From Candida dubliniensis CD36 (taxonomy: Eukaryota; Ascomycota; Pichiomycetes; Serinales; Debaryomycetaceae), in NCBI RefSeq assembly GCF_000026945.1, contig NC_012866.1:496001-560000 (forward strand): a stretch of 64,000 nucleotides of DNA, read 5' to 3'. Positions 30,779-41,548 of the stretch are shown in pieces; the first letter of the stretch is position 1; every line of letters starts with the position of its first letter. The translations under genes and the position numbers were made by a program. The notes under the pieces are model-generated. The model had not been told where the DNA came from, did not search any database, and saw nothing but the letters and a program-made list of their open reading frames with translations.

Positions 30779-33115
30779 CTATTTCTTTCCAAATCCCCAT
30801 CCTGTTGTCCAAGTAGACAATCGTTTACCAATAGTTTCAGTACTAGCTGTAGTCGTAGGAGTAGTTGATTTAGATGTTGTTGGTGTAATTGATTTTGGGG
30901 TTTTAGGCGATGACAATGACGCTGTGTGCCCTGTGGACTTATCTTCTGTTACAGGTGCAACTTTTTCAAACCCAGCGACAAGTTCATCAATAGTATCTTG
31001 ATTCTCATCATTGCCTTCTTCTTCTTCCTCTTCATTTTTATCTTTGTCATCCTCAATAAACTTGTGAGCTTTAATCGTTTGATCATTATTGAGGGATGTA
31101 TTTGTATTTGTAATAGTTGCTGTAGTCTTTGCCTTGAAACTATTGAAGAAATTAGAAATATTCTTATTGATGGAATAAGGTTCATCTTTCAAATCAAGGG
31201 CAGTATGTTTAGGTTCTATAAAATTGAAAATAAATTCATCTGCCATCATATTCCATATTTTGAAATTTTGAGTTTTTTTCCATGATTCAATAAATTTGAT
31301 ATTGAATTCTGTTATATGACTAGCTTCATTAAACCCTGGTGGTGGTTGTCCAAATCTTTCTGAATATTGATTATATCTCATGGTAGATATTAATGAATTT
31401 AAATAATCTTCAAACTTATATCGTATATAATCGTCACTACCAATAAAATCATCATGTTTGGTAGTGGTTTGATCACAATTCACTAAATGATGAATAAATT
31501 TTTTATCTAGTGAACTCAATTGTAAATCTTCAGTTGGGTATAAATCTTTTGGATAAGTAACTTCATTAGTATCCAAATTAATTAGTACATCTATCCCATA
31601 AGCAGTGGCTTGATTGACAAATAAAAGGTTTGAACATCCAATCATAAAGCTTTGTACGGCCAATTCATCCAATTGTTGTAAAGGTAAATATGGATTCCAG
31701 AATGAATTTTTTGTATTGAATATTTGTAATGGCAATCCAAAAAATCGCAACATAGATACTCTATTAGTGGTATTTAGTGATTGGGGTTTTGATAAAGGTC
31801 CATTAGTTTCAGCATAATCTATAAGTGGACACCCAGAATCATCAAGATTGTTTATTAAATTTGGCATTAATGATAACATATTGTTTTGAAATTGGGTAAG
31901 TGCTTCAAGATTATTATTTGAATATATAAGAACTTTCTTTTCCAATAATAAACTCTTGAATATAATTAAAAACCTCAGTCTAAATTTCGCTACCGTGGAT
32001 TTCAAATTTAGATTCACATAATTTTCTTCTTCTTGTTCCAATTCTGTATGCATTTCATTATCAACAAGTTTAAATTGACCATTTAAATTTTCAAATAAAT
32101 TTTCTAAAATTTCAAAATTATCAAAAGTTTCTTGTTGAAAATAACTTTTAGCTATTATAGATAATTTATCTTTGATTTTGGTGAATATAGGTTGTTTCCG
32201 AGTAATAACAACAATGGCTTTTTGAACAATAGATCTGGTGATATCTTTATTGCGTTCTCTTTCTTCTTCTGTCAAATCACTAGTTTTAACTTGTCTTACA
32301 CATGAACATCCAAATAATGTTTTCAAATGTCTAGGATCTCCTTTAAAGTTATTGACATCATTAAAATCATCAATGGATTGTTTTTGATCAAAATCATAAA
32401 CTAAATTGAAATTTGAAAATGTTTCTTCAAATAAATGTGACCCATCAGGAAGAGCTTGAAATGGAATATTTCTAAACAAACCCGGTTTGTAATCAGGATG
32501 ATAATTTGATTTCCACCATTGAATTTCTGGGCCTCTTTGATGATGGAAATCTACTAAACAAATGGCAAATATCATATCATCATATTGAGATTCACTGCCA
32601 CGTTTGGAAGAGTTTCTTGTTGTAGTTGAAGTGATGGGAAGGTTTTTAATTTGAATAGATCTTCGTTTTAATGAATTGGAAGAATCTGATTTTCTTCGTT
32701 GTGAATCAAACAGTTGTCGTTTCGACAGGTGTGATGATGATGAATGTGAATCAGTAGTCAGTAGTTCTTCGTCAATTGATTTCTTGATTTCTGATTGTTT
32801 ATTTTTAGTAGAAGATACCGAATTGTGTCTTTCTTCAGTGGTGCTTGTATTTCTCCCCAATCTAATTGGTCGACAATGAAACTCTTCATTGGGTAAACTT
32901 CCCTTTCTACTCGGTGAATCAAACGATGGAGTTGTAGGAGTACCACTAGGACTATTAGACGATGTTGAAATGGTGGAGTTTCTATTACGTTGTTTAGTTA
33001 ATCGAAGTGGTCGTAAATCACACCCTGATGATCCAAAGCTTTGTCGTTTCTGCAGTTTCTGCGGTGTTGATGTTGACAGGGATTCTGATTCCACTAATGA
33101 ATTATCTGAACTCAT
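30779..33115 (-). CDS. AVL9: AVL9, DENN-like late secretory pathway protein
   Basis: 778 residues. A basic, Ser-rich N-terminal 180 residues precede the conserved Avl9 core, which begins IFAICLVDFHHQRGPEIQWW and continues with IPFQALPDGSHLFEETFSNF, CSCVRQVK and LLLEKKVLIYSNNNLEALTQ, as in yeast and human AVL9. The fold is a DENN-type module. Yeast Avl9 acts in exit of secretory vesicles from the Golgi and is essential only when other sorting routes are lost. After the core (about residue 640) the tail is acidic (DKNEEEEEEGNDENQDTIDE) and Thr/Pro/Ser-rich, ending TTGWGFGKK. The start at 33115 is the first ATG of the frame. TRM82 follows. Confidence 0.88.
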   Translation of the reverse strand: MSSDNSLVESESLSTSTPQKLQKRQSFGSSGCDLRPLRLTKQRNRNSTISTSSNSPSGTPTTPSFDSPSRKGSLPNEEFHCRPIRLGRNTSTTEERHNSVSSTKNKQSEIKKSIDEELLTTDSHSSSSHLSKRQLFDSQRRKSDSSNSLKRRSIQIKNLPITSTTTRNSSKRGSESQYDDMIFAICLVDFHHQRGPEIQWWKSNYHPDYKPGLFRNIPFQALPDGSHLFEETFSNFNLVYDFDQKQSIDDFNDVNNFKGDPRHLKTLFGCSCVRQVKTSDLTEEERERNKDITRSIVQKAIVVITRKQPIFTKIKDKLSIIAKSYFQQETFDNFEILENLFENLNGQFKLVDNEMHTELEQEEENYVNLNLKSTVAKFRLRFLIIFKSLLLEKKVLIYSNNNLEALTQFQNNMLSLMPNLINNLDDSGCPLIDYAETNGPLSKPQSLNTTNRVSMLRFFGLPLQIFNTKNSFWNPYLPLQQLDELAVQSFMIGCSNLLFVNQATAYGIDVLINLDTNEVTYPKDLYPTEDLQLSSLDKKFIHHLVNCDQTTTKHDDFIGSDDYIRYKFEDYLNSLISTMRYNQYSERFGQPPPGFNEASHITEFNIKFIESWKKTQNFKIWNMMADEFIFNFIEPKHTALDLKDEPYSINKNISNFFNSFKAKTTATITNTNTSLNNDQTIKAHKFIEDDKDKNEEEEEEGNDENQDTIDELVAGFEKVAPVTEDKSTGHTASLSSPKTPKSITPTTSKSTTPTTTASTETIGKRLSTWTTGWGFGKK

Positions 33116-34530
33116 TTAGATATGCAACAAATATACTATAAAACTAACAAATGTGTGATAAGAAGAATGAAGTCGTCCCCCTTTCCTCAAAGAAAATTGA
33201 TAAAAACTTGGAATAAGAAACAAAACTTTAATGAATCCTCTTGTTATTAAAGAATAAACGAAGTTGAAGTGGTGGGTATTTTCCTTGTTGTTAATTTATA
33301 AAGAATGTATTGTTTAAGAATTCTCTTTCTTTTTCTTTTTCTTCTTTTTCTTGATTCGTGTTTTGTTACTAAATGGGTGGTAAAGTTAAGTAAGAATTTT
33401 TTCTTCTTACTACACTACTACTACTACTATTGTGTATGTGTGTATGGGACAACCACAACAACAACAACAACAATTACACGTCTCAAACTTGAATTTCCTT
33501 CCCTTCGTCCCTTCCTTTTTCACTCTATAAGGAAAAAATAATGATTGAGGGTGTGCTTTCACTTTAAGGCTGACTTATCGTATCAACAGTATTTATTAGT
33601 TTTCAAGCAATAATAAACGTTGTAGCTGTAAACTAATGTATCTTGATGTTGATTTAATGAGGAGTGTACCCAGGTACAATTTTTATAGACGAAAACTAAA
33701 ATAAGGTCCTCCTCCTCCTCCTCCTCCTCTGCCACCACTACTGAAACAAGAATAGTCAACACACCAGAAATTATCCCTAGTGATGTGGTTAGTAGCTAGT
33801 GGTGGTAGGGCGTGTTTATGTAATCCTGATACATCACACTAACAGATTCGTCAGGTACAACAACTATTGGTTTGTTTACTTGTTTTTTGTTTTGAATTAT
33901 TTGGTTATGTTCCCCAGTAATTATATTAATAAAGGGCTTTTACATTTTCAAAAAGTAATTTGTGATATTATCAATTACTCTAATAAGTAAAAATGTTACT
34001 AAACAAGTTTCCCAATTTCAAGTGTTGGATTACTATATTAACATTAAACAATTTACGAAGTAATTGCGAAAAATGGATTACGTAATAATAATTGATTACC
34101 TCATCAACAACAACTACAACAACAAAGATAATTGATAATTAGTGTTGCACTATAAATTAATCAATTTATTAGACTCGTAGTGTAAGAGTCTTGTTAGGGA
34201 AATACGAATGAGTTGGAAATTAATGACACTAATGTTTTAACTGAGATAGACAATTTCAATTTAGATTCTGTTGCTTTTTTTAGACTCACCAATTTAGATC
34301 TTCCTCCCACCCTCTTTCCCCCTCATAGTTGATACAGTTCTTTCCATACTTTATCATTAATATCTGTGATTGAAATGACATTTAGCAAAAAAAAAATCCT
34401 TTAATAGTTTGTCTATATATAGTTTACTAAATTGTCCAATCTTTTCTTCACTTCACTTCACTTCACTTCACGTCACTTTTTTTTTCCTTTTCTTCGTTTC
34501 TCGTGTACTTAAGATTACTTGTCTTTAAAT
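33116..34530. other. Divergent spacer between AVL9 and the first RCR-like gene
   Basis: No supported gene. It has TTTC/TTC tracts (33315-33360), a CTA/CTACTA run (33405-33430), a CAA run (33450-33470), a CTC run (33707-33728), and TTCAC repeats (34445-34470) just upstream of the first RCR-like gene. A TATATATAG element near 34413 is a possible TATA box. Confidence 0.5.
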
Positions 34531-34947
34531 ATGTTATTACCAGAAAGTGCTAATACCCAAAGTTTAATCAAAAGAACTATATATTATACTTATGATGACT
34601 ATTCTAGTTGGTGGAAATGGAGATGGTTGTTATGGATATTGATATTGATTCCTGTTTTTGTTACCATCTTTGTAATATCAAGAAGAGCAAGAAAGAACAA
34701 AGTGGTAGCTTATAACAACCCTGATCCCCAAGCAAATCAGACCTATTATTATAACAATAATCAATATCAAGGAGAGTATAATGGAAATAATGATTTACCA
34801 CCACAAGCTACTCCAGGATATATTCCTCCAGCTTATCTAGAAACTTCACAACAACAAGGATACAATCCGCAACAACTGGGGAATTACAATTCTGGAGAAA
34901 TTTCTAAACCGGAAGATCCACCTCCAGCACATACAAAAGCTCAATAG
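34531..34947 (+). CDS. RCR-like single-pass membrane protein, copy 1
   Basis: 138 residues from the ATG at 34531. The layout is a short lumenal N-terminus, a Trp-rich membrane-entry segment (SSWWKWRWLLWILILIPVFV), one membrane span (about residues 31-51), a positive stop-transfer cluster (SRRARKNK), then an Asn/Gln/Tyr-rich cytoplasmic tail with PPQATPGYIPPAY. PPAY is a PPxY motif, the type recognised by Nedd4/Rsp5 ubiquitin ligases. This matches yeast Rcr1/Rcr2, small Rsp5-interacting proteins of the ER, vacuole and endosome that affect chitin deposition and permease traffic. The tail ends PPPAHTKAQ. The second copy is at 35722-36195. Orthology to RCR1 versus RCR2 is not resolvable. Confidence 0.72.
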   Translation: MLLPESANTQSLIKRTIYYTYDDYSSWWKWRWLLWILILIPVFVTIFVISRRARKNKVVAYNNPDPQANQTYYYNNNQYQGEYNGNNDLPPQATPGYIPPAYLETSQQQGYNPQQLGNYNSGEISKPEDPPPAHTKAQ

Positions 34948-35721
34948 ACAGTTAAAAAAAGGCTTTGACATTATCATTTTAGTCGTTTTTTATTATTATT
35001 ATTAAGTATATGATTGTTTATGTTGACAGATAAAAAATCAAGAAAGTGGTTGCAAATTAACTGCAAACTTCCTAACAATTCCAATTGAAAACAATTCAGT
35101 CTTTTTTTTTTTTAGCACATTGTACACGTACATTCTTTGTCTCTTTCTCTCTTGATTTGCCCATTATCACTCAGAAGCTGGCTTGCTTGTTTGCTTGCTT
35201 GCTTGTTGTTGTTTTAAACTAATCTTACTGGATTCATTTCTTTTTGATTGCTATTTTTGTTCTTGATAGAAGTTATAATGATCTTACTAGGATATGTCAA
35301 GTGAATATACCTTAAAAATTTAATTAATAGTCCTCATCCACAATAATAATTGTTTAATTGCTCTTTAGTATAATTTTTTCAAGTTGTTGGAAGTTGACCA
35401 CTAACTTCTGGTGTAGGCTTGGTAGTAAATACATTTAATAAATTGTAAATCCAAATGACACATAATTATTCAAAAACTTGTGTGCCACCTAATTTCAATT
35501 CCAAATGTAAATGCAATTCCTATTCCATTTTTCTTAGCCTCGCCAAATTTTCTCCATAGTTAAAAGTTAAAATTTCCTGCATTTAGGTTAGTAACAGTCA
35601 TTAATCTTTGCTATTTCTATTATAATATAATATATATAAATAACTTATGAATGAAATTTACCAAACTTCTCTTCACATTTTTCTTCATTTTCTTTTCTTA
35701 GCTTTTTAACCCTACTTCATT
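34948..35721. other. Spacer between the RCR-like genes
   Basis: No gene. The first 40 bases after the stop resemble those after the second copy (GACATTATCATTTTAGTCG). A block at about 35047-35165 resembles 37032-37127. GCTTGCTTGC repeats occur near 35178-35204. A TATATATAAATA element near 35628-35641 may be the TATA box of copy 2. Confidence 0.55.
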
Positions 35722-36195
35722 ATGTTATTACCAGATAATATTGATACCCAAAGTTTAATTAAAAGAGTTGTATATTACAATAATTATAACCGTTCCGGTT
35801 GGTGGAGATGGAGATGGTTATTATGGTTATTAATATTGATTCCTATTTTTGCCATGATCTTTTTATTATCAAGAAGAAGAAGACAAAATAAAGTAGTAGC
35901 TTATAATAATCCTGGTACACAACCAAATGGAGCTTATTATAATAATAATAATAATAATAATAATCAATATCAATATCAAGGAGGATATAATGGGAATAAT
36001 GATTTACCACCACAAGCTACTCCAGGATATATTCCTCCAGCTTATCCTGAAACTTCACAACAACAAGGATCATATGGTGGGTATAATCCACAACAACAAC
36101 AACAACAACAAGGTTATAATTCTCAACAAGGCTATAATTCTGATGAATTTTCCAGACCCGAGGGTCCACCCCCGGCACATACAAAAGCTTATTAG
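35722..36195 (+). CDS. RCR-like single-pass membrane protein, copy 2
   Basis: 157 residues, a paralogue of the preceding gene with the same order: MLLPDNIDTQSLIKRVVYYN, a Trp-rich entry segment (SGWWRWRWLLWLLILIPIFA), one membrane span, SRRRRQNKVVAYNNP, an Asn/Gln-rich tail, PPQATPGYIPPAYPETSQQQ and a PPPAHTKAY end. It is 19 residues longer, from an AAT run (about 35938-35963) and CAA repeats (36092-36111). The PPxY motif is kept, so ubiquitin-ligase binding is expected for both. The most diverged part is residues 18-27 ahead of the membrane span. Both genes point the same way. Confidence 0.72.
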   Translation: MLLPDNIDTQSLIKRVVYYNNYNRSGWWRWRWLLWLLILIPIFAMIFLLSRRRRQNKVVAYNNPGTQPNGAYYNNNNNNNNQYQYQGGYNGNNDLPPQATPGYIPPAYPETSQQQGSYGGYNPQQQQQQQGYNSQQGYNSDEFSRPEGPPPAHTKAY

Positions 36196-37289
36196 ACTTT
36201 TTAGAGAAGGGTTTTTGACATTATCATTTTAGTCGTTTTCTATTGCGTTGTATTGAATATATATAATTGTTTACGCGTTAAATGACAATTGAAGAATATG
36301 TGCTATTATTTAAAACTATATTAAATGATCACTTATGATTGCAAAAAGACTATTAAATATGTTTAAGGTAATGATAGCCAACTTCAGGTTATTTCTCACT
36401 CGTCATCTCTCAATTCTATTACTTTTACTTGACAGGACAGGACAGGACAGCAGCATAATCTTCAGTAAAAATCTTACCAGTGATGTCGGTTCTATTATCA
36501 ATGCATTAATTGGCATGGAAATTCTGAAATCAGTTTTCTAATCTTGATAAGTTGCATATATTTCATAACTTGATTTGATATTTGGATTCCACTGCTTTTA
36601 AATGTAATCTGTACTGGGTATAAAAGTCTTTTCTTTTTACTGACTATTCAATGTCCGTTTTTTATAAATGAATGAAAGAATAAGGGGACTTACTAGGACA
36701 TGTCATTTCTGGGAAATTGGACTTATTGTTTTTGAATGTTTCAGTACTCATACTGTTGTTTTGTATAATGATGAGTTTGTTCATACTCTTTGTTGTTATT
36801 AGGTTCTGATGTAAAACCACCATCATCACCACCAATAACAAGTGTTTGACCCCTCGTTGAAACTTGATATAGTCAATGACTAATAATATTTATTCCACAC
36901 ACATAAAATATCACAAGACAACTTTACATTTTAATGGTACTTTGACTGTTATAAGTTGCAGGTATGGCATTAGAAATGATATGGTTTTGGAATAATGTGT
37001 TTGGTGACAGTGAAGTGAGAAAAAGGAACGTGGTTGCAAATGAACTGCAAACTCCCTAACAATTTCAAAACAAGACAATTCTATTTTTCGGACATTGGAC
37101 ACACGCACATTCTCTTGGGTTTGCCATTGCCTCTCTCAGGTGTTGATAAATTCATTTAACTAGATTTACTTCTTTTTTGGTTGTTATTTTGTTATTTTGT
37201 TGTTCTTGACAAAAGCTATAAAGACTTTTTTACAATAGGGTAACCTACTAAATTACTTTTCTCATTTTTTCTTGTTTTCAATTCTTTAC
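36196..37289. other. Convergent spacer, RCR-like copy 2 to CYP1
   Basis: No supported gene. A GACATTATCATTTTAGTCG segment (about 36217) matches the region after copy 1, and 37032-37127 matches 35047-35165. GGACA repeats occur at 36433-36450. A 68-codon ATG frame at 36335-36541 has no feature to support it. Confidence 0.55.
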
Positions 37290-37778
37290 TTACAATTGAC
37301 CAGATTCTTCAATGACAATCTTTTTAGAAGTAGCACCACTACCAGAACCAAAAGATTCAATCTTTTTAACAACATCTAAACCACCAGTGACTTCACCGAA
37401 AACAACGTGTTTACCATCCAACCATGGACATGGAACAGTGGTAATGAAGAATTGAGAACCATTGGTGTTTGGACCAGCATTGGCCATAGATAACAAACCT
37501 GGTCTATCATGTCTCTTGACAAAGTTTTCATCAGCAAATTTGGTACCATAAATACTCTTACCACCAGTACCGTTAAAGTTGGTGAAATCACCACCTTGAA
37601 GCATGAATTGAGGGATGACTCTGTGGAAAATAGAACCTTTGTAACCAAAACCTTTTTCACCAGTAGCTAAAGCTCTGAAATTTTCAGCAGTTTTTGGAAC
37701 AACATCATCATATAATTTGAAAGTGATCTTTCCTAATCTTTCACCATCAGCGGAGACATCAAAGTAAACGGTAGACAT
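37290..37778 (-). CDS. CYP1: CYP1, cyclophilin A-type peptidyl-prolyl isomerase
   Basis: 162 residues, full-length cyclophilin A (S. cerevisiae Cpr1 type). The active-site string [14 protein letters not shown] (51-64) includes the catalytic Arg (R53), with Q61 nearby; the cyclosporin-contact Trp is present in [14 protein letters not shown] (W119). There is no targeting signal, so it is cytosolic. It catalyses cis-trans isomerisation of prolyl bonds and is the cyclosporin A receptor. Codon use is highly biased (TTG, GTC/GTT, CCA), as expected for an abundant protein. It is divergent from the peroxiredoxin gene with about 900 bases between. Confidence 0.96.
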   Translation of the reverse strand: MSTVYFDVSADGERLGKITFKLYDDVVPKTAENFRALATGEKGFGYKGSIFHRVIPQFMLQGGDFTNFNGTGGKSIYGTKFADENFVKRHDRPGLLSMANAGPNTNGSQFFITTVPCPWLDGKHVVFGEVTGGLDVVKKIESFGSGSGATSKKIVIEESGQL

Positions 37779-38678
37779 GTTTTTTTTTTATGATCTTTGG
37801 TAGCAATTGAGTTATTTGAAGTAACAATTGAACTTGTAAAAAAGAAAGAAAGAAAGAAAGAAATAAATAAAAGAAGAAGAAGAAGAGTATAAGTCGAAGA
37901 TATATATGAAATTTTTTTTTTTTTTTTTTTGCTTCAAATTGCTGTTCAGATGTTGAGCATTTTGTCGGACAACAACATACGTCGTTTCTCTATAACTTAA
38001 GGGGGTGTTAAATTAACTTCTCCTTCGCCTCCCGAATTGAAGGTCGTGTGAAGTGGTGAAATAGAACGTGCTGGAAGATTGTCTAGAGGAGAGAGTAAGA
38101 AAGTAGTGTCGTGTCGTGTCGTGTCGTGTCCGAAAGAAAAGTACTTTTCACATTACCTCATAGTTGTTGTTGTTGTGTCTGACTACTTTGTTGATGAATT
38201 GTGGGGGTGAAATCTGAACGTAAATCTAGAATTAATGGGAATTGTAATTACAATAGATCTTAATCTCTATGGTTTCCTATACCAAGTGAAAAAGCAAGAA
38301 TGGCCATTAGGAGCTATAGAAGGGGTTTTACCTTGATCTTGTGGAGAAGAATCTCTATCTATGTGTTATAAGCTCTAAGTAATTGAAACAGGTAGAACAT
38401 CACTAAAATTCTGTCAGTTCTTCAATTCATGCAAAATTACAACTCTAGCCTCTTAGTTGGGTCAATCAATTAAGTACCATCGTCAACTAGACTTGGTTTT
38501 AAACGTAGTTTTGTTTAGCTGGAGTAAAAATCGGTGTACCGGATATTACCGAGGAGCCACACTCTCCCACCCATTCTAATCAAGATAAGACGAACTTCCA
38601 CCACCAACAACAAAAAAAAAAAAAAAAAAAAGAAAGTGATTATCATTATCATCTTTCTTGAAATATCAACTATCCTCA
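37779..38678. other. Divergent promoter between CYP1 and the peroxiredoxin gene
   Basis: No gene seen. Near CYP1 are GAAA and GAA repeats (37842-37886) and a poly-T tract (37913-37930); GTCGT repeats occur at 38107-38129; the central part (38200-38560) has ordinary complexity. A poly-A tract (38611-38631) precedes the peroxiredoxin start. Confidence 0.5.
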
Positions 38679-39239
38679 ATGTCATTTAAAGAAGGTTCTA
38701 AATTCCCAGAAGGTGTTGAATTCTCTTATATTCCAATTCAATTGGATGATTTAGAATTAATCAACCCTTTGAAATGTGATGTGACCAGTCAATTGAAACT
38801 TGACAATTTATTAACCAAATTATCCACTACTGATACTCCTAATTTATTAATTGTTTCTGTCCCTGGTGCTTTTACTCCAACTTGTACTGAATCTCATCTT
38901 CCTCCTTATTTAGAAAATTTGACTAAATTACATGACAAGAAAATTGGTGCTATTGTTGTTCTTGCTACCAATGATCAATTTGTTGTTAATGCCTGGGGGA
39001 AAGTTCTAATCAAGGCATACGTTGAAAAAAATTCTGGTAAATTCCCTGAAGTCATATTTGCCAGTGATGGTGGCTTTAGTAATAAATATGGTTTAGCTGG
39101 TGATAGAGGTGGTATTATTAGAAATAAAAGATATGCTGCTATTATTGATTCTAAAACTAAAGATGTGATATTCTTGGGAGTGGAAACTGAAAAAGGTGTT
39201 CAAAATTCTGGAATAGATGCTGTTTTAGCCAAATTATAA
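38679..39239 (+). CDS. Prx5/AHP1-type thiol peroxiredoxin
   Basis: 186 residues of the atypical Prx5 family. The peroxidatic motif is PGAFTPTCTESHLPPYL with Cys69; a second Cys at position 33 corresponds to the resolving-type Cys of yeast Ahp1 (31 and 62 there), so an Ahp1-like intersubunit disulphide is plausible. The late GGIIRNKRYAAIID segment is typical. It reduces alkyl hydroperoxides using thioredoxin. The real ATG is 38679 (MSFKEGSKFPEGV); the seven codons upstream start at TTG. There is no mitochondrial or peroxisomal signal. It is 10 residues longer than Ahp1 and C. albicans has more than one such gene, so I do not give a symbol. Confidence 0.88.
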   Translation: MSFKEGSKFPEGVEFSYIPIQLDDLELINPLKCDVTSQLKLDNLLTKLSTTDTPNLLIVSVPGAFTPTCTESHLPPYLENLTKLHDKKIGAIVVLATNDQFVVNAWGKVLIKAYVEKNSGKFPEVIFASDGGFSNKYGLAGDRGGIIRNKRYAAIIDSKTKDVIFLGVETEKGVQNSGIDAVLAKL

Positions 39240-39643
39240 AGTATGATAAATAGAATACAGAACTGGATCAGTATATATTAAACACAACTACAAGTAATTT
39301 CTTAATATTCTTGTGGGTGTTTTGTCTTTATAGTGTGCATTCAAGAGTTGTAATTATAACCCATAAAGTAGTCAATGGTTATCCTAGGTTGTATTTGTAG
39401 TATTCGTCGTATTCGTAGTAATGTCCGCTTTTCAAAACCTAAAATGAATTGGTTGTTTAGGTTTATATCTGTCTCTTAATCTCCTCTTCGCAATAGGTTG
39501 GGGGTTGTGGATTGGCACATAGATGGCTTTAACCCACAAAAAAAAAAAAAAAAAAAAAAAAAAAATTACAGATCGCAACTGATACGTTCAACATATAAAC
39601 CTGGCTTCTATTATTTATCAATTGCTTTCTGAGTATTGTTACG
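39240..39643. other. Spacer between peroxiredoxin and GH125 genes
   Basis: No gene seen. The main feature is a poly-A run of about 27 bases at 39539-39565, ahead of the GH125 start. Confidence 0.5.
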
Positions 39644-41476
39644 ATGATGACACAATCAAGATTATCAACTTTAGCAAAGCCAATATTAGCAGCCGTATTT
39701 ATTTTAACCCTTTATTCTATTCTATTTAGGAAAACAGATGATGATACTGATAAAATACTAGAACCCCAAGGTTACATTAATGATGAAGATCCTTTATTTT
39801 TAAAACAACAATTTATGCAACATGAATTGTCCCACAAAAATACTGGTGGGAATAACAATAAACTTCAATCCGACGATAATGGTATAGTTATTGATAAGAA
39901 ATTTCTTGATCAAATGGATAAAAAAACTCATAAATGTCCTGATTATGTGGTATATTCTCAAAAACGACATCCTCCATTTTCAATTGGTCGATTTAAATAT
40001 CCTTATATGAGACCAGCACCCAAATGTCGAACTTTTGTATCATCAGCAGTAGAATCAGTAATTGAAGATTTGAAATCTAAAATAAATGATCCTGATTTGG
40101 CAAGATTATTAGAAAATTGTTTACCCAATACATTAGATACCACTATTTTATGGCATCAACCGAAAATGAAAACTCCTCCTAAACATGATACATTATTACC
40201 TCAATCTTTTATTGTTACTGGTGATATCCATGCTGAATGGTTAAGAGATGCAGCAAGACAATTATCTGTATATCAACCAATGATTCGATTTGATCCCAAA
40301 TTAAAAGAATTGATTTTGGGAGCAATCAATACTCAAGCTTATTACATAATCAATTCTCCATATTGTAATGCATTCCATCCACCTCCTGGATCTGGAGTTA
40401 AACGAGGAGATACGGCATTTGATCAAGTTCATCCTAAACCTGATTGGAAACAAGTGTTTGAATGTAAATATGAATTAGATTCTTTGGCATCATTTTTAAC
40501 TTTAACTAATGAATATTATGAAAATTCTCAAGGTGATACTTCATTTATTAATAATTCTTGGTTAAGAGCATTTGAAAAAGTTTTAATTATATTACATAGA
40601 GAAAGTGTACCATCATTTGATGAAGAAACTGGACAAATGTTACCATTTTATTATTCATTCCAAAGAAATACTAATATTGGTTCAGAAACTTTACCATTGG
40701 GAGGAGTAGGGAATCCAGTAAATTATGGTACTGGTCTTATTAGAAGTGCATTTAGACCAAGTGATGATGCAACAATATTACAATTTTTCATACCAGGAAA
40801 TATTCATATGTTAACCGAATTGAAAAAAGCTAGAAGTACTTATTTAACTTATGAAAATATTGCTCGAGATAGTATGTTAGTGGAAACTGCTGATACATTT
40901 ATTAATGCTCTATCTTCTGGTATTGAGAAATATGGAATTGTGAATCATCCAATATATGGTAAAGTTTATGCTTATGAAGTAGATGGGTATGGTAGTGCAA
41001 CGTTTATGGATGATGCCAATATACCATCATTATTATCAATCCCTGATCTTGGATATACCACTATTGATGATGAGATTTATCAAAACACTAGAAAAATGAT
41101 TCTTTCCAAACAAGGCAACCCATATTATTTAAAAGGTCATTTTTTCGAAGGGATAGGAGGACCTCATATTGGTCTTAGAAATGCTTGGCCAATGTCATTA
41201 CTTGTGAGAATTAGAACCACCAATGATGATGATGAAATTATCCTGAGTTTAGATATGATCATGAGAAATACTGCCAATTTAGGTTTAATGCATGAAAGTA
41301 TTCATGTGAATTCAAGACAAGGGAGAGATTATACTAGACCTTGGTTTGCTTGGTGTAATTCAGAATTTGGTAAAACAATCTTACATTTGGCTAAGAATAA
41401 ACCTCATTTAATATTCAAAAAGGAATGGCAAAATGTGCCGTATGATATTGAGAATGTATTAAGTCAATCTATATAA
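39644..41476 (+). CDS. GH125 exo-alpha-1,6-mannosidase family protein, type II membrane anchored
   Basis: 610 residues. A single hydrophobic segment near the start (about residues 9-26, LAKPILAAVFILTLYSILF) predicts a type II signal anchor facing the Golgi or ER lumen. The rest is the glycoside hydrolase 125 (DUF1237) catalytic domain: SFIVTGDIHAEWLRDAARQL, CKYELDSLASFLTLTNEYY, RSAFRPSDDATILQFFIPGN, DGYGSATFMDDANIPSLLSI, EGIGGPHIGLRNAWPMSLLV and GLMHESIHVNSRQGRDYTRP. The Asp in the first block and the Glu in MHES are the likely acid and base by analogy with bacterial GH125 enzymes. A role in trimming alpha-1,6-mannose on glycoproteins is inferred. The adjacent ATG at 39647 is an equally possible start. 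Confidence 0.85.
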   Translation: MMTQSRLSTLAKPILAAVFILTLYSILFRKTDDDTDKILEPQGYINDEDPLFLKQQFMQHELSHKNTGGNNNKLQSDDNGIVIDKKFLDQMDKKTHKCPDYVVYSQKRHPPFSIGRFKYPYMRPAPKCRTFVSSAVESVIEDLKSKINDPDLARLLENCLPNTLDTTILWHQPKMKTPPKHDTLLPQSFIVTGDIHAEWLRDAARQLSVYQPMIRFDPKLKELILGAINTQAYYIINSPYCNAFHPPPGSGVKRGDTAFDQVHPKPDWKQVFECKYELDSLASFLTLTNEYYENSQGDTSFINNSWLRAFEKVLIILHRESVPSFDEETGQMLPFYYSFQRNTNIGSETLPLGGVGNPVNYGTGLIRSAFRPSDDATILQFFIPGNIHMLTELKKARSTYLTYENIARDSMLVETADTFINALSSGIEKYGIVNHPIYGKVYAYEVDGYGSATFMDDANIPSLLSIPDLGYTTIDDEIYQNTRKMILSKQGNPYYLKGHFFEGIGGPHIGLRNAWPMSLLVRIRTTNDDDEIILSLDMIMRNTANLGLMHESIHVNSRQGRDYTRPWFAWCNSEFGKTILHLAKNKPHLIFKKEWQNVPYDIENVLSQSI

Positions 41477-41548
41477 ATAATAAACAATGCTTAGAGAGTG
41501 TATATATATAAACTCGTATTTTTTTTTTTTTTCCTTTTTGATCTTTAT

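Noticed and set aside
36335..36541. 68-codon ATG frame in the RCR-CYP1 spacer, considered as a third RCR-like remnant
   Set aside because: No Trp-rich entry segment, no basic stop-transfer cluster and no PPxY; similarity to the RCR pair is not seen.
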